From assembly GCA_947588645.1 (NCBI GenBank), contig CANPYO010000013.1:1-36300 (forward strand): a stretch of DNA of 36,300 nt, written 5' to 3'. This document shows, piece after piece, positions 27,211 through 34,978 of the stretch. The notes under the pieces were generated by a model. That model was not told where the DNA came from. It was given only the letters and a program-made list of their open reading frames with translations, and made no database searches. The translations under genes and the position numbers were made by a program. The number at the start of each line of letters is the position of its first letter. Position 1 is the first letter of the stretch. This stretch comes from an uncultured Akkermansia sp. GTDB lineage: Bacteria > Verrucomicrobiota > Verrucomicrobiia > Verrucomicrobiales > Akkermansiaceae.

Positions 27211-28290
27211 TTGTCAAATCATATCCCATACGAGGTTGCCAATCTGCGCTCGTTCATCTGCTTCTCTTGCGTAGCCGGCAGTAAAGCGTACGGTCTGGAA
27301 ACTCCAACGAGCGACGATGACTATAAAGGTGTTTATCTGGCTCGTTTGGAGGATGTGCTCACCGGCAGGGCCCCAAAAGTGGTGCAAGACGACAAGCATG
27401 ACGTGCAATACACTGAACTCGGCGAGTTTCTCCACCAGCTGCAGCTTAATAATAGCGGCGCCTTGGAACTGTGGGCTTGCATGGGGCAGCGCCAGCAACT
27501 TTACTGTGCTGATTGGTTCTCGCGCTTCTTCGCCGATCGACGCCCTCTCTCCAAATTATGCGCTAAAACGTATATTGGCAACGCCCGCTCACAACTGAAA
27601 CGCATCTGCTCAACGCACGAAAAAGCTATCACTCCTTCCCCGGAGTTCAAAACGCTCGCGTGCTTTGCGCGCGTGCTCAACGGAGGTGAGAGCGCACCTC
27701 TGGATGAGTGGTTGGCATGCAAGGGAATGTCTATGGTGGATATCACTGCTAAGCCTGTGCAGCAAGGGGTGTGGGCTCTCTATCGCCAAGCGAATCCTGC
27801 CGGACTGTTCGGGCGTGATGGTAATAACGTCACCTGTCCGCTCATCCGTGATGAATCCCCCTTTCTCGCATACATGCAGGTAGATTCTGCCGCCTTCCAT
27901 GCGCACTCCTTGGTCCTTGCTCAATATCGCGAGTGGAAGGAAAAGCGAAATGAGACGCGCCTGCGCACGGTCGATGAACTTCCTGCGGATGAGGGGAACT
28001 ACGACACCAAGCACATGGTGCACGTGCTGCGCCTGCTCCACACGGCGCGAGAAATTGCCACCGAGGGATGCATTCACGTGCTGCGGACTCATGACAAAGA
28101 GCTGCTGCGCGATATCCGCCAAGGGCGCATCCCCTTATCGGAAGCTTATCAGCATGCACAGCAAGAAATCACCGCTGTCGAACACCTTTTCAATGAATCC
28201 ACTCTCCCGGACACACCTCAGCTAGGTGATTGGGAATATGATCTCGCAAGACTCCGCATTCAACGACACCATGAACACGCAAATCATTGA
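27211..28290 (+). CDS. COG3541/RlaP-type nucleotidyltransferase, long form
   Basis: A 359-residue protein of the DNA polymerase beta-like nucleotidyltransferase superfamily. The catalytic signature is near the N-terminus: AGSKAYGLETPTSDDDYKG, i.e. G23-S24 followed by the metal-binding pair D35-x-D37. This is the pattern of the COG3541/PF10127 (RlaP) group, predicted enzymes often linked to RNA repair. The start is TTG 27211: an ideal AAGGAGG (27198-27204) lies 6 bases upstream and no ATG fits as well. The large C-terminal helical region (about 120-350) is longer than in the following paralogue. It overlaps that paralogue's start by 20 bases, so the two are coupled. Substrate is unknown; nucleotide addition to RNA ends or AMPylation of proteins is possible. 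Confidence 0.8.
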   Translation: MSNHIPYEVANLRSFICFSCVAGSKAYGLETPTSDDDYKGVYLARLEDVLTGRAPKVVQDDKHDVQYTELGEFLHQLQLNNSGALELWACMGQRQQLYCADWFSRFFADRRPLSKLCAKTYIGNARSQLKRICSTHEKAITPSPEFKTLACFARVLNGGESAPLDEWLACKGMSMVDITAKPVQQGVWALYRQANPAGLFGRDGNNVTCPLIRDESPFLAYMQVDSAAFHAHSLVLAQYREWKEKRNETRLRTVDELPADEGNYDTKHMVHVLRLLHTAREIATEGCIHVLRTHDKELLRDIRQGRIPLSEAYQHAQQEITAVEHLFNESTLPDTPQLGDWEYDLARLRIQRHHEHANH

Positions 28291-29038
28291 GCAGATCCAG
28301 AGCAAGCTCTCAGCAATGGAGGCGACTCACAACTGTCGTCTCATCTTCGCCGTTGAGTCCGGTAGTCGCTCATGGGGCTTTGCCTCACAAACGAGCGACT
28401 ACGATGTGCGCTGTGTTTACGTGCACCCGAAAGAGAGATATCTGAGCATTATGACGCTGCGCGATACGATTGAATGGGAACTCAATGATGTATATGACAT
28501 TGTCGGTTGGGATCTGCGCAAGGCTCTTCAGCATGCACTGCGCTCCAATATCTCCATCGTCGAATGGCTTAATTCACCCATCGTGTACCGAACTTCATCA
28601 TGGCATGAAGAATTCCGCGAAATGATTCTCCGTATGATTCAGCCGGTGAGATTAGCCTCGCGCTATTTGGGCATGGCCGACAGCTCGTACAAGCGCTATT
28701 TGACTGTTGCCGAACCTATGTACAAGGAGTATTTCTACGCCATTCGTCCCCTGTTGGCAGCCCGCTGGGTGTTGCAGGAGCACACTCCGGCGCCCGTACT
28801 CTTTTCTGAGCTATGCTCGGCAATGCTTCCGGCAGATATGCGGAGTACTGTCGATGAGCTGCTCGCGAAGCGTACAGGAAACACCGAAAAAGCAAATGGA
28901 TTGCCTATTCCGAAGGCTATCGAATTTATCCGGCGTGAATCAGACGCCCTCCGTCAGCAAATAGAAGTTCTCCCCACTTCCGAGCAGCCGGATAGCAGGG
29001 AGGCTGATGCCTTTTTCCAGCGCGTAGTGAGCGCCTGA
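28271..29038 (+). CDS. COG3541/RlaP-type nucleotidyltransferase, standard form
   Basis: A 255-residue protein of the same PF10127/COG3541 family as its upstream neighbour. The signature FAVESGSRSWGFASQTSDYDVRCVY gives G31-S32 and metal ligands D43-x-D45. The next conserved part, IEWELNDVYDIVGWDLRKALQ, carries a probable third acidic residue (D58-D66 area), and SNISIVEWLNSPIVY is also typical. Length is normal for the family. ATG 28271 was chosen because it gives the family's usual distance to the GS motif; an ATG at 28238 would add 11 residues. It is the last gene of the operon; the PiT gene converges on it with an 11-base gap and no recognisable terminator. Confidence 0.85.
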   Translation: MNTQIIEQIQSKLSAMEATHNCRLIFAVESGSRSWGFASQTSDYDVRCVYVHPKERYLSIMTLRDTIEWELNDVYDIVGWDLRKALQHALRSNISIVEWLNSPIVYRTSSWHEEFREMILRMIQPVRLASRYLGMADSSYKRYLTVAEPMYKEYFYAIRPLLAARWVLQEHTPAPVLFSELCSAMLPADMRSTVDELLAKRTGNTEKANGLPIPKAIEFIRRESDALRQQIEVLPTSEQPDSREADAFFQRVVSA

Positions 29039-29049
29039 TGCACGGAGAA

Positions 29050-31257
29050 TCAGTCCTTATAAAGCTCCTCAATGCAGCGAATGAGGGAGAAAGCATGGCT
29101 CACCATGGCACGCGTTTCGTTGAGGAGCGTGAGGTAGAGGATACCGGTGCGCATGCCGCTTTCGTCAGCCGCATTGTGCATGAGATGACGGGTGATGCAG
29201 TCCGCAAATTCCTGGCCAAGCTCTTCTGAGCCAATGAGCAACTCGTCGATACCGGAGTAATTCCCCGCTTTGAGCATGTCCAGAAGATTCGGGTAGAACC
29301 GACCAATTCTGCCGGTGAGCGCGAGCAAATCCTTCGCCTGAGCATCGTTGAGTCCGGTGTGATTATTGTCGATATGGTTATACGATGCTTTCACAAGAGT
29401 GAGTAAACAGTCGCATGCGGAGAGAGAAATCTCGACGATGCGGAAAATGAGTTGTCCGCGATCCGCCTGATCCTTCGGGATAGCAGAGAGTGTGGGCAGC
29501 ACCTCATTTTCTTTCACAAGCTTCAAATCTTGCTTGATGGAACGCGTCTTCTTGCGCAAGCGTTTCAGCGAATCGCGATCCTCTACCAAAAGAGCCTTCA
29601 CCATGGCGTTGTATATGCCGACCATTCGCCCCAAACGTCCCGCCGCGGCCGCGCCGTACTCGTGCACTTGAGCATCCTTATTCACATCCAGCAGCTTGTA
29701 TTCCTGCTTGTCACTGTGGGCAAGAAGGGTGGATCGAACCAGCAAGGCGAGCGCCAATATCATCATGCCAATCACGGCCCAGAGGCCGCCGTATGCCAGC
29801 ACCAGCGCCACGCAGAAAGAGGCCAGACACGCGCCAATTGCCGTCAGGAACCAACCGCCCGTCACCGTTAGCACGCCGGTGATACGATACACGGCGCTAT
29901 CGCGCCCCCATGCGCGATCCGCCAATGAAGACCCCATGGCCACCATGAATGTAACGTACGTGGTGGAAAGAGGCATCTTCATAGAGGTAGCAACGGAGAT
30001 GAGTAACGCCGCAGTGGTCAGGTTTACAGAACCCCGCACAAGATCGTAGTTAGTCCCTGTTTCTTCCTCAGGCGACAGTGGCGCGAAGCGACGTCCCACA
30101 AAATCGGCAATTGGCTTGGGGGTGACACGCTCAACGAAGCGAGCTGTGTTGAGAGCGTAACGCACCATCACGCGAGCCGCCAGGCTGGAGCCGAAACGCT
30201 CCTTTCCCGTGTTGGCAGAGGAAAGCTTTAGTTCCGTTTCTGTGACTCGTCGCGCATTCTTCGAGAAAAATAGCGAGGCCACCATGATCAGTCCTGCCGT
30301 AAGCAGGTAGAGCGGGTTGGCCTGTATGGCTGTGTCAGCCAGCTCGATCATCATCATCGAGGAAACATCCCCCGCATGGTTTGCGGCAATGTCCATACTC
30401 GTCTGTGCAGCCATGAACACACCGATGAAGTTCACCAAGTCATTCCCTGCAAAAGCAAGAGCCAAGGCTCCTGTCCCACTGAGCACCGCGATCCTCAGCG
30501 TATTCACACGACACACATATTGCAGAAACGCCATCACGACGAGCCACGCTCCCCAGCACCAGGCCATCGTTACACCCACATCTGCATTGAGCATTTGTTT
30601 CATCTCCGGGGAAAGCATGGAGCTGTCCTTGAGCCCCTTGAAAATGGCGAAATAGGTGATGGCGGTAAGTGCAGAGCCACACCAAAGCGGGCCGATGTAT
30701 TTGTAGGCTCGCGTGTAGCGAAAGCTAAAAAGCAAACGCGCAAACCACATGATCGTGGACCCGAGAGTGAAGGCAATGATCACGGAAATAAAAATGGCTA
30801 CCACTATGGCAAAGGCATTGCTCGTGTTGATGTAGGCCGCGAGCGGAGCATCATCCGTGGCGATGTCTTTGCTGTACACAGCCATGCCAATCGATGATCC
30901 CAATAAAGCGAACACCAGCGAAATAGTGGTGGAAGTCGGCAGACCCAACGTGTTGTACACATCCAGCAAGATGACATTGGAAATCATCACTGCCAGAAAC
31001 AACAGCATCACCTCGTGAAAATTGAACATGCGCGGGTTAAACACTCCGCTGCGCGCCACCTCCATCATTCCACTGGAAAAACTCGCCCCAAGAAGCACCC
31101 CCACCGCTGCCACGGCCACCACGGTGTAGAATGAACCCGCCCGGCACCCCAACGATGAGTTCAAGAAATTCGCCGCATCATTGCTTACCCCCACCTTCAG
31201 ACCAAACACTGACAGCAGCAGCAGCATCCCGTAGATGACGTAATATATCGGATCCAT
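29050..31257 (-). CDS. PiT-family inorganic phosphate transporter with PhoU-like C-terminal domain
   Basis: A 735-residue inner-membrane protein. The two inverted PHO4 repeats of PiT symporters are visible: VGVSNDAANFLNSSLG at about residue 22 and AGNDLVNFIGVFMAA in the second half of the membrane domain. About 10-12 membrane helices reach roughly residue 510. TSTTISLVFALLGSSIG and STTYVTFMVAMGSSLA are the paired half-site sequences. After residue 520 a soluble helical domain begins (DSLKRLRKKTRSIKQDLKLVKENE through the C-terminus), resembling the PhoU-like tails fused to some PiT proteins. It takes up phosphate with protons or sodium; the tail may act as regulator. An AGGAG ribosome site lies 8 bases before ATG 31257. 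Some bacteroidal PiT proteins have a similar long form. Confidence 0.9.
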   Translation of the reverse strand: MDPIYYVIYGMLLLLSVFGLKVGVSNDAANFLNSSLGCRAGSFYTVVAVAAVGVLLGASFSSGMMEVARSGVFNPRMFNFHEVMLLFLAVMISNVILLDVYNTLGLPTSTTISLVFALLGSSIGMAVYSKDIATDDAPLAAYINTSNAFAIVVAIFISVIIAFTLGSTIMWFARLLFSFRYTRAYKYIGPLWCGSALTAITYFAIFKGLKDSSMLSPEMKQMLNADVGVTMAWCWGAWLVVMAFLQYVCRVNTLRIAVLSGTGALALAFAGNDLVNFIGVFMAAQTSMDIAANHAGDVSSMMMIELADTAIQANPLYLLTAGLIMVASLFFSKNARRVTETELKLSSANTGKERFGSSLAARVMVRYALNTARFVERVTPKPIADFVGRRFAPLSPEEETGTNYDLVRGSVNLTTAALLISVATSMKMPLSTTYVTFMVAMGSSLADRAWGRDSAVYRITGVLTVTGGWFLTAIGACLASFCVALVLAYGGLWAVIGMMILALALLVRSTLLAHSDKQEYKLLDVNKDAQVHEYGAAAAGRLGRMVGIYNAMVKALLVEDRDSLKRLRKKTRSIKQDLKLVKENEVLPTLSAIPKDQADRGQLIFRIVEISLSACDCLLTLVKASYNHIDNNHTGLNDAQAKDLLALTGRIGRFYPNLLDMLKAGNYSGIDELLIGSEELGQEFADCITRHLMHNAADESGMRTGILYLTLLNETRAMVSHAFSLIRCIEELYKD

Positions 31258-31410
31258 GTCTTCGGCTCCTCTCTACCATGTTAGCTCTTTTTTTTCAAGA
31301 AAAATATCGCGACTTCCAAAGCGACCGCATCCGGATAAAATCGAAAAGAAGAGGAATCTCTCCGGTTAATTGACCTCGCATATTTCCGAATCCGAAATTT
31401 CCAAATCGTC

Positions 31411-31459
31411 CGTAATTCGCAAATCGTATAAGGCAGCCGCCTTCTCTAATGCAGTTGCC
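31411..31459 (+). repeat. Degenerate CGTAAAT/GGCAGCCGC repeat unit
   Basis: CGTAATTCGCAAATCGTATA followed by AGGCAGCCGCCTT and AATGCAGTTGCC matches the composite seen at 24136-24182 and 36184-36228, with several substitutions that weaken the hairpin. It fills the centre of the 298-base divergent gap between the PiT and LemA-like genes. Apart from the PiT ribosome site I see nothing else there. Confidence 0.6.
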
Positions 31460-31555
31460 CTGCCTAGGGGTTACCCTGCCTCGGAAGGCTGGAATGGAAA
31501 CAGGTAGTTCAAACATCTTGCGAAAAGAAGACCGTTGGCGGAGAATGGGGACGCT

Positions 31556-32095
31556 ATGGAATATGCGGTACCAGTGGGGATACTTGTGGCTGTGTTAGCT
31601 TGGGTCATTGCAACATTTTTCAAATTGAATCACTTGCGGAGAGAAGCGGAGGAGGCATGGGTTCGGTGGGGACAGATCACAGAACAACGAAATACGTGCC
31701 TGATGGAATTGAGCATTCATTTAAGCGGCTTTTTACCTCGGGAAGATATGCGTCCCCGGCGCATGAAACGTCTGGCAGATGATACACAGCGTATACTCTC
31801 TCTTTTCCATGGGCCCCCTCCAAATGATGAGCTGCGCCATCTGAGCCACTCGGAGCGCAAGCTGCGTGATATCGTCATCGGGACGGTACGAACGATGGAG
31901 GAAAATGAAGAGATGGGCGAAGATGCAGAATTAACAGAGCTGATGGATCGCGTGTCGCTGAGCCTTTTTCGACAGGATGAGACAACGCTGCTTTACAACG
32001 CGCGAGCGCGAGCATACAACATGGCGTTAGAGAGCCCAGGGGCGCAGTGGGTTGCTCAGCTCTTTGGATTTGCTGCGCTGCATACCATCGTATAG
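31556..32095 (+). CDS. Divergent LemA-like membrane protein
   Basis: A 179-residue protein with one N-terminal membrane helix (about residues 5-23, outside-facing N-terminus) and a helical soluble domain. It looks like a diverged LemA family member. The post-membrane helix KLNHLRREAEEAWVRWGQI corresponds to LemA's YN.L....EEVEEAWSQID. The C-terminal YNARARAYNMALESPGAQWVAQLFGF corresponds to YN.AVR.YN......PGN..A.LFGF. The central arginine-rich segment (RPRRMKRLADDTQ) is its own. ATG 31556 is preferred to an in-frame TTG at 31535; GGGGA lies just upstream. LemA function is still poorly known. It stands alone between repeat-bearing gaps. Confidence 0.7.
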   Translation: MEYAVPVGILVAVLAWVIATFFKLNHLRREAEEAWVRWGQITEQRNTCLMELSIHLSGFLPREDMRPRRMKRLADDTQRILSLFHGPPPNDELRHLSHSERKLRDIVIGTVRTMEENEEMGEDAELTELMDRVSLSLFRQDETTLLYNARARAYNMALESPGAQWVAQLFGFAALHTIV

Positions 32096-32146
32096 ATTCC
32101 CTGCACCGCCACGAGGCACATACGTCCCAAGAAAAAAGCAACTCAT

Positions 32147-32327
32147 TTGCGATTTACAACGGTGGCAGACAGGGGCTGCCTATGTACGGAGGCAGAGACA
32201 GCCGGGGTGTGCCTGTGTACGAGGTACGATTTGGGGAATTCGCGCGTTACGCAGATTTTTTTCGGATCATTAACGCGTGGGAGACGGGCTGAATGGAATC
32301 GGAGAAATTTTATTGGGACACGTGTGG
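32147..32327 (+). repeat. Composite interspersed repeat, copy 2
   Basis: This element occupies most of the 339-base gap between the LemA-like gene and ychF. It starts TTGCGATTTACAACGG and has several GGCAG/CTGCC-type arms. GTACGATTT then leads into a module (32224-32279) that matches, in reverse orientation, 36127-36183, with 34 of the last 38 bases identical. It ends with a shortened tail module (32285-32327) finishing TATTGGGACACGTGTGG, shared with 15893 and 33730. No gene is supported. Confidence 0.72.
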
Positions 32328-32434
32328 CCACACGGTGGAAAGAATTGAATCAACGGTAAAATTCCATGATATTCGTAGAACTCATGGCGAGTATCGTTGA
32401 GCCCATCGATAAACCAGTCTCGGCTGGCCTTACC

Positions 32435-33556
32435 TTATTTGGACACATTAAAGCGGAACTCTACCACATCGCCATCCTGAACAACGTAGTCCTTGCCCTC
32501 AATGCGAAGCTTGGCATTCTCCTTGGCCTTGAGCAATGAACCACATGCCACCAAATCCTCGTACGTCACGACTTGAGCCGCAATAAAGCCTCGTTCAAAA
32601 TCCGTGTGAATAACCCCTGCTGCCTGGGGTGCCTTCGCCCCGGCTGGTATGGTCCATGCGCGTGTTTCCTTGGGACCAGTGGTCAAATAAGTACGCAACC
32701 CGAGCAAATGATACACCGCGCGAATCAGGTCACTCACCCCGGAATCCTGCACGCCGAGATCGCGCAGGTACTCACGAGCCTCCTCAACCGGGAGGTCGGA
32801 AAGCTCCTCCTCAATGCGAGCTGAGATGACAACGGCCTCGGCGTGATGGCGATCCGCCACATAACGGCGAACAGCGGAGACATACGGATGAGAATCCGGA
32901 TCATTCACGGCATCGGACAGCTCGGATTCACTCACATTGCAGGCAAAAATACTCTTTTTGTTGGAGAGCAGGAAGAAAGAGCGCAGCAACGTGCGCTCAT
33001 TGTCGGAGAGTTCCAGAGTAATGGCAGGATTTCCGGCATCCAAGTGAGGCAGCAATTTTTCGATGAGAAGCATTTCCTCCTTTGCTTCCTTATCGCCACT
33101 CTTTGCTTTTTTGGCGCGGGACTCGCGGCGTTTTTCCAACGCAGCAATATCTGCAAGAATCAGCTCATTGTTGATAATCTCGATATCGCGTACGGGATCC
33201 ACACTACCCAGTTCGTGGATGATATCCGGATCCTCAAAACAGCGTACCACTTGCACGATGGCATCTGTTTCGCGGATATGCGAAAGGAATTTATTGCCGA
33301 GGCCGGCACCTTCAGCCGCACCCTTTACCAAACCTGCAATATCGACGAACTCAATAGCGGCGGGGATAATTTGCGCGCTCTTGCTCATGTCCGCCAAAAC
33401 TTTCAGACGCGGATCCGGCACCTCTACCACACCCACATTCGGATCAATCGTACAGAAAGGGTAATTCGCCGCCTCCGCCTTACGCGAGCGAGTCACCGCA
33501 TTAAACAACGTGGACTTCCCCACATTCGGCAATCCTACAATACCTGCTTGCAACAT
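32435..33556 (-). CDS. ychF: Obg-like ATPase YchF
   Basis: YchF, 373 residues, the universally conserved OLA1-type P-loop NTPase that hydrolyses ATP and associates with ribosomes. The G1 motif GLPNVGKST is at residues 8-16, and G3 lies in FVDIAGLVKGAAEGAGLGNKFL. The G4 position reads CNVSESEL, i.e. N-x-x-E as expected for an ATP-preferring member instead of NKxD. A coiled-coil insertion (LILADIAALEKRRESRAKKAK) and a C-terminal TGS domain (AGVIHTDFERGFIAAQV..., ending VEFRFNVSK) complete the architecture. Length equals the family norm (about 363-370). It appears monocistronic; its 3' flank holds repeat copy 2 and its 5' flank repeat copy 3. Confidence 0.97.
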   Translation of the reverse strand: MLQAGIVGLPNVGKSTLFNAVTRSRKAEAANYPFCTIDPNVGVVEVPDPRLKVLADMSKSAQIIPAAIEFVDIAGLVKGAAEGAGLGNKFLSHIRETDAIVQVVRCFEDPDIIHELGSVDPVRDIEIINNELILADIAALEKRRESRAKKAKSGDKEAKEEMLLIEKLLPHLDAGNPAITLELSDNERTLLRSFFLLSNKKSIFACNVSESELSDAVNDPDSHPYVSAVRRYVADRHHAEAVVISARIEEELSDLPVEEAREYLRDLGVQDSGVSDLIRAVYHLLGLRTYLTTGPKETRAWTIPAGAKAPQAAGVIHTDFERGFIAAQVVTYEDLVACGSLLKAKENAKLRIEGKDYVVQDGDVVEFRFNVSK

Positions 33557-33607
33557 AACGCCGCCATTCTACCGCAACTTTGCCCAAGAGAAAAGACAAA
33601 AACAGCA

Positions 33608-33730
33608 GGGCAACCGCATTAAAAAGTACGGTTGCCATTTACGATGGCAGTTTTGTCCATTGTACATGACAAAACGCATGGGAAATGGGTTGAATGAGCC
33701 CGGAGAAAAATTTTATTGGGACACGTGTGG
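33608..33730 (+). repeat. Composite interspersed repeat, copy 3
   Basis: GGCAACCG/CGGTTGCC (33609-33616 and 33629-33636) forms an 8-bp hairpin. ATTTACGATGGCAGTTTTG follows, and then an inverted TTTTGTC...GACAAAA pair around GTACAT. The element closes with the tail module at 33671-33730, which differs from the tail of copy 1 (15835-15893) by one substitution and one inserted A before it ends GGGACACGTGTGG. It fills the gap between ychF and the downstream membrane-protein gene. Confidence 0.78.
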
Positions 33731-33753
33731 TCGCAAACGCACTCTCTCGAAAA

Positions 33754-34773
33754 TTACAGGAAAGGCCAAGTATTGAAGTCGCACTGCGAGCCGACGAGAA
33801 CGAATATCATTCCCAGCAGCATATAAAGAAGGAACGTGTTTGCACAGAAGATAAACCAACACATAACTTTCCCTGAACAGTACGGTTTGCGCGGAATGGC
33901 ATCCGGGAATTTTTCTGGCAATCGAGATGGGCACGGGAAGATGCCTTCGTTTATTAGCTCGAGAACACTACAGCGTTTACCGACGTGTAGAGTTCGTATT
34001 TGGGAATAGGGAACCACCGCCACCCAATCTGTCGAGCGAATGATCACGGCACGCTTGCGCAGCGAGTAATGACACGTAAGCGGAGTTTTCGAATAGTATT
34101 CTCTCCATGATATCAAGACGCCCCATGCTACAGAACTCCCTACGATCCAAGCAAGAGAGGAGAAAATGAATGAACCTTTCGTTGCTAATTCGAGACCGAG
34201 CAGGCACAGCACGCTGAGGGCATCAACGGTGAGGCCGGAAAGGATATTCGACAGGTGAATGGGAGGCAATTTCCCTTTCGTTGCGAGAGTCGGAATCTGC
34301 TCACCCTTATAGGTGAATTCATCGTATGGAATGGTCGTCTTCTCCGATGCAGCGTACCGCTCGATGCCTTTCCTCACCTCATCTACGATTTGTTTGGCAT
34401 CTTGTTCGGCAATCTCGAAAGGAATAATGACTTCTGTCAATTTGCCCCTGCTCTTTCCCCCTTTCTTTGCCAAAACGATAAACGAGTCCCACAGCTTGGT
34501 GAGGCTTTCATATGCTGAAAACAGATAGAGAATACGAATTCCTCCTTTTTCTCGAGCCCCGAATAGCAGCCCATCTCGCATGATGCACATCTTTGTCTTT
34601 CCCCACAACACGTGCTTTTTGAGCCAATGGTAATGGTTCAAATCCTCCCGGAAAAGGACAAACAAACACGAGGCAAGGTAAATGAGCACCACCCCTGCCA
34701 CCCATCCACCTCGTCCGAAGAAATACGGAGGCAGAATAACCAACGCAAGCAGCAAAAGACCGTATTTCCGCAT
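33754..34773 (-). CDS. Multi-spanning membrane protein of unknown function
   Basis: A 339-residue protein with about five predicted membrane segments: residues 4-22 (LLLLALVILPPYFF), 25-45, two adjacent helices at roughly 175-225, and a C-terminal one in VMCWFIFCANTFLLYMLLGMIFVLVG. Two soluble parts lie between them; the first contains strands resembling a pleckstrin-like DUF pattern (CIMRDGLLFGAREKGGIRILYLFSAYESL), the second YSLRKRAVIIRSTDWVAVVPYSQIRTL. No family is recognised. ATG 34773 was chosen over an in-frame TTG at 34797. It lies 2 bases after the stop of a 41-codon ORF, suggesting translational coupling. Confidence 0.75.
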   Translation of the reverse strand: MRKYGLLLLALVILPPYFFGRGGWVAGVVLIYLASCLFVLFREDLNHYHWLKKHVLWGKTKMCIMRDGLLFGAREKGGIRILYLFSAYESLTKLWDSFIVLAKKGGKSRGKLTEVIIPFEIAEQDAKQIVDEVRKGIERYAASEKTTIPYDEFTYKGEQIPTLATKGKLPPIHLSNILSGLTVDALSVLCLLGLELATKGSFIFSSLAWIVGSSVAWGVLISWREYYSKTPLTCHYSLRKRAVIIRSTDWVAVVPYSQIRTLHVGKRCSVLELINEGIFPCPSRLPEKFPDAIPRKPYCSGKVMCWFIFCANTFLLYMLLGMIFVLVGSQCDFNTWPFL

Positions 34774-34775
34774 AG

Positions 34776-34901
34776 CTACGCCCAATGAGGCGCACAAATA
34801 TGTCTTGCCAGAGTACGTTTAAGCCGCTCTGCAACGCCCTCGTCGCACCTGATTTCGTATTCTTTCTCAATCATCTCACGATCGTCGTGTCTTTCTTTCA
34901 T
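34776..34901 (-). CDS. Short hypothetical ORF coupled to the membrane-protein gene
   Basis: A 41-codon frame from ATG 34901 (MKERHDDREMIEKEYEIRCD) ending CAPHWA at a TAG two bases before the start of the downstream membrane-protein gene. It is highly charged and likely helical. The frame extends upstream without a stop to near 34955 and could start at TTG 34943 (adding LPFQPKIWLRLLHA). No Shine-Dalgarno is clear for either start. The tight stop-start arrangement and protein-like composition favour a real small gene or a regulatory leader peptide; a remnant of a longer gene is the alternative. Confidence 0.42.
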   Translation of the reverse strand: MKERHDDREMIEKEYEIRCDEGVAERLKRTLARHICAPHWA

Positions 34902-34978
34902 TGCGTGGAGCAAGCGAAGCCATATCTTTGGTTGGAAGGGCAACTCTTCACATCATCCCGTTCACGAGCCAGCTCCAC

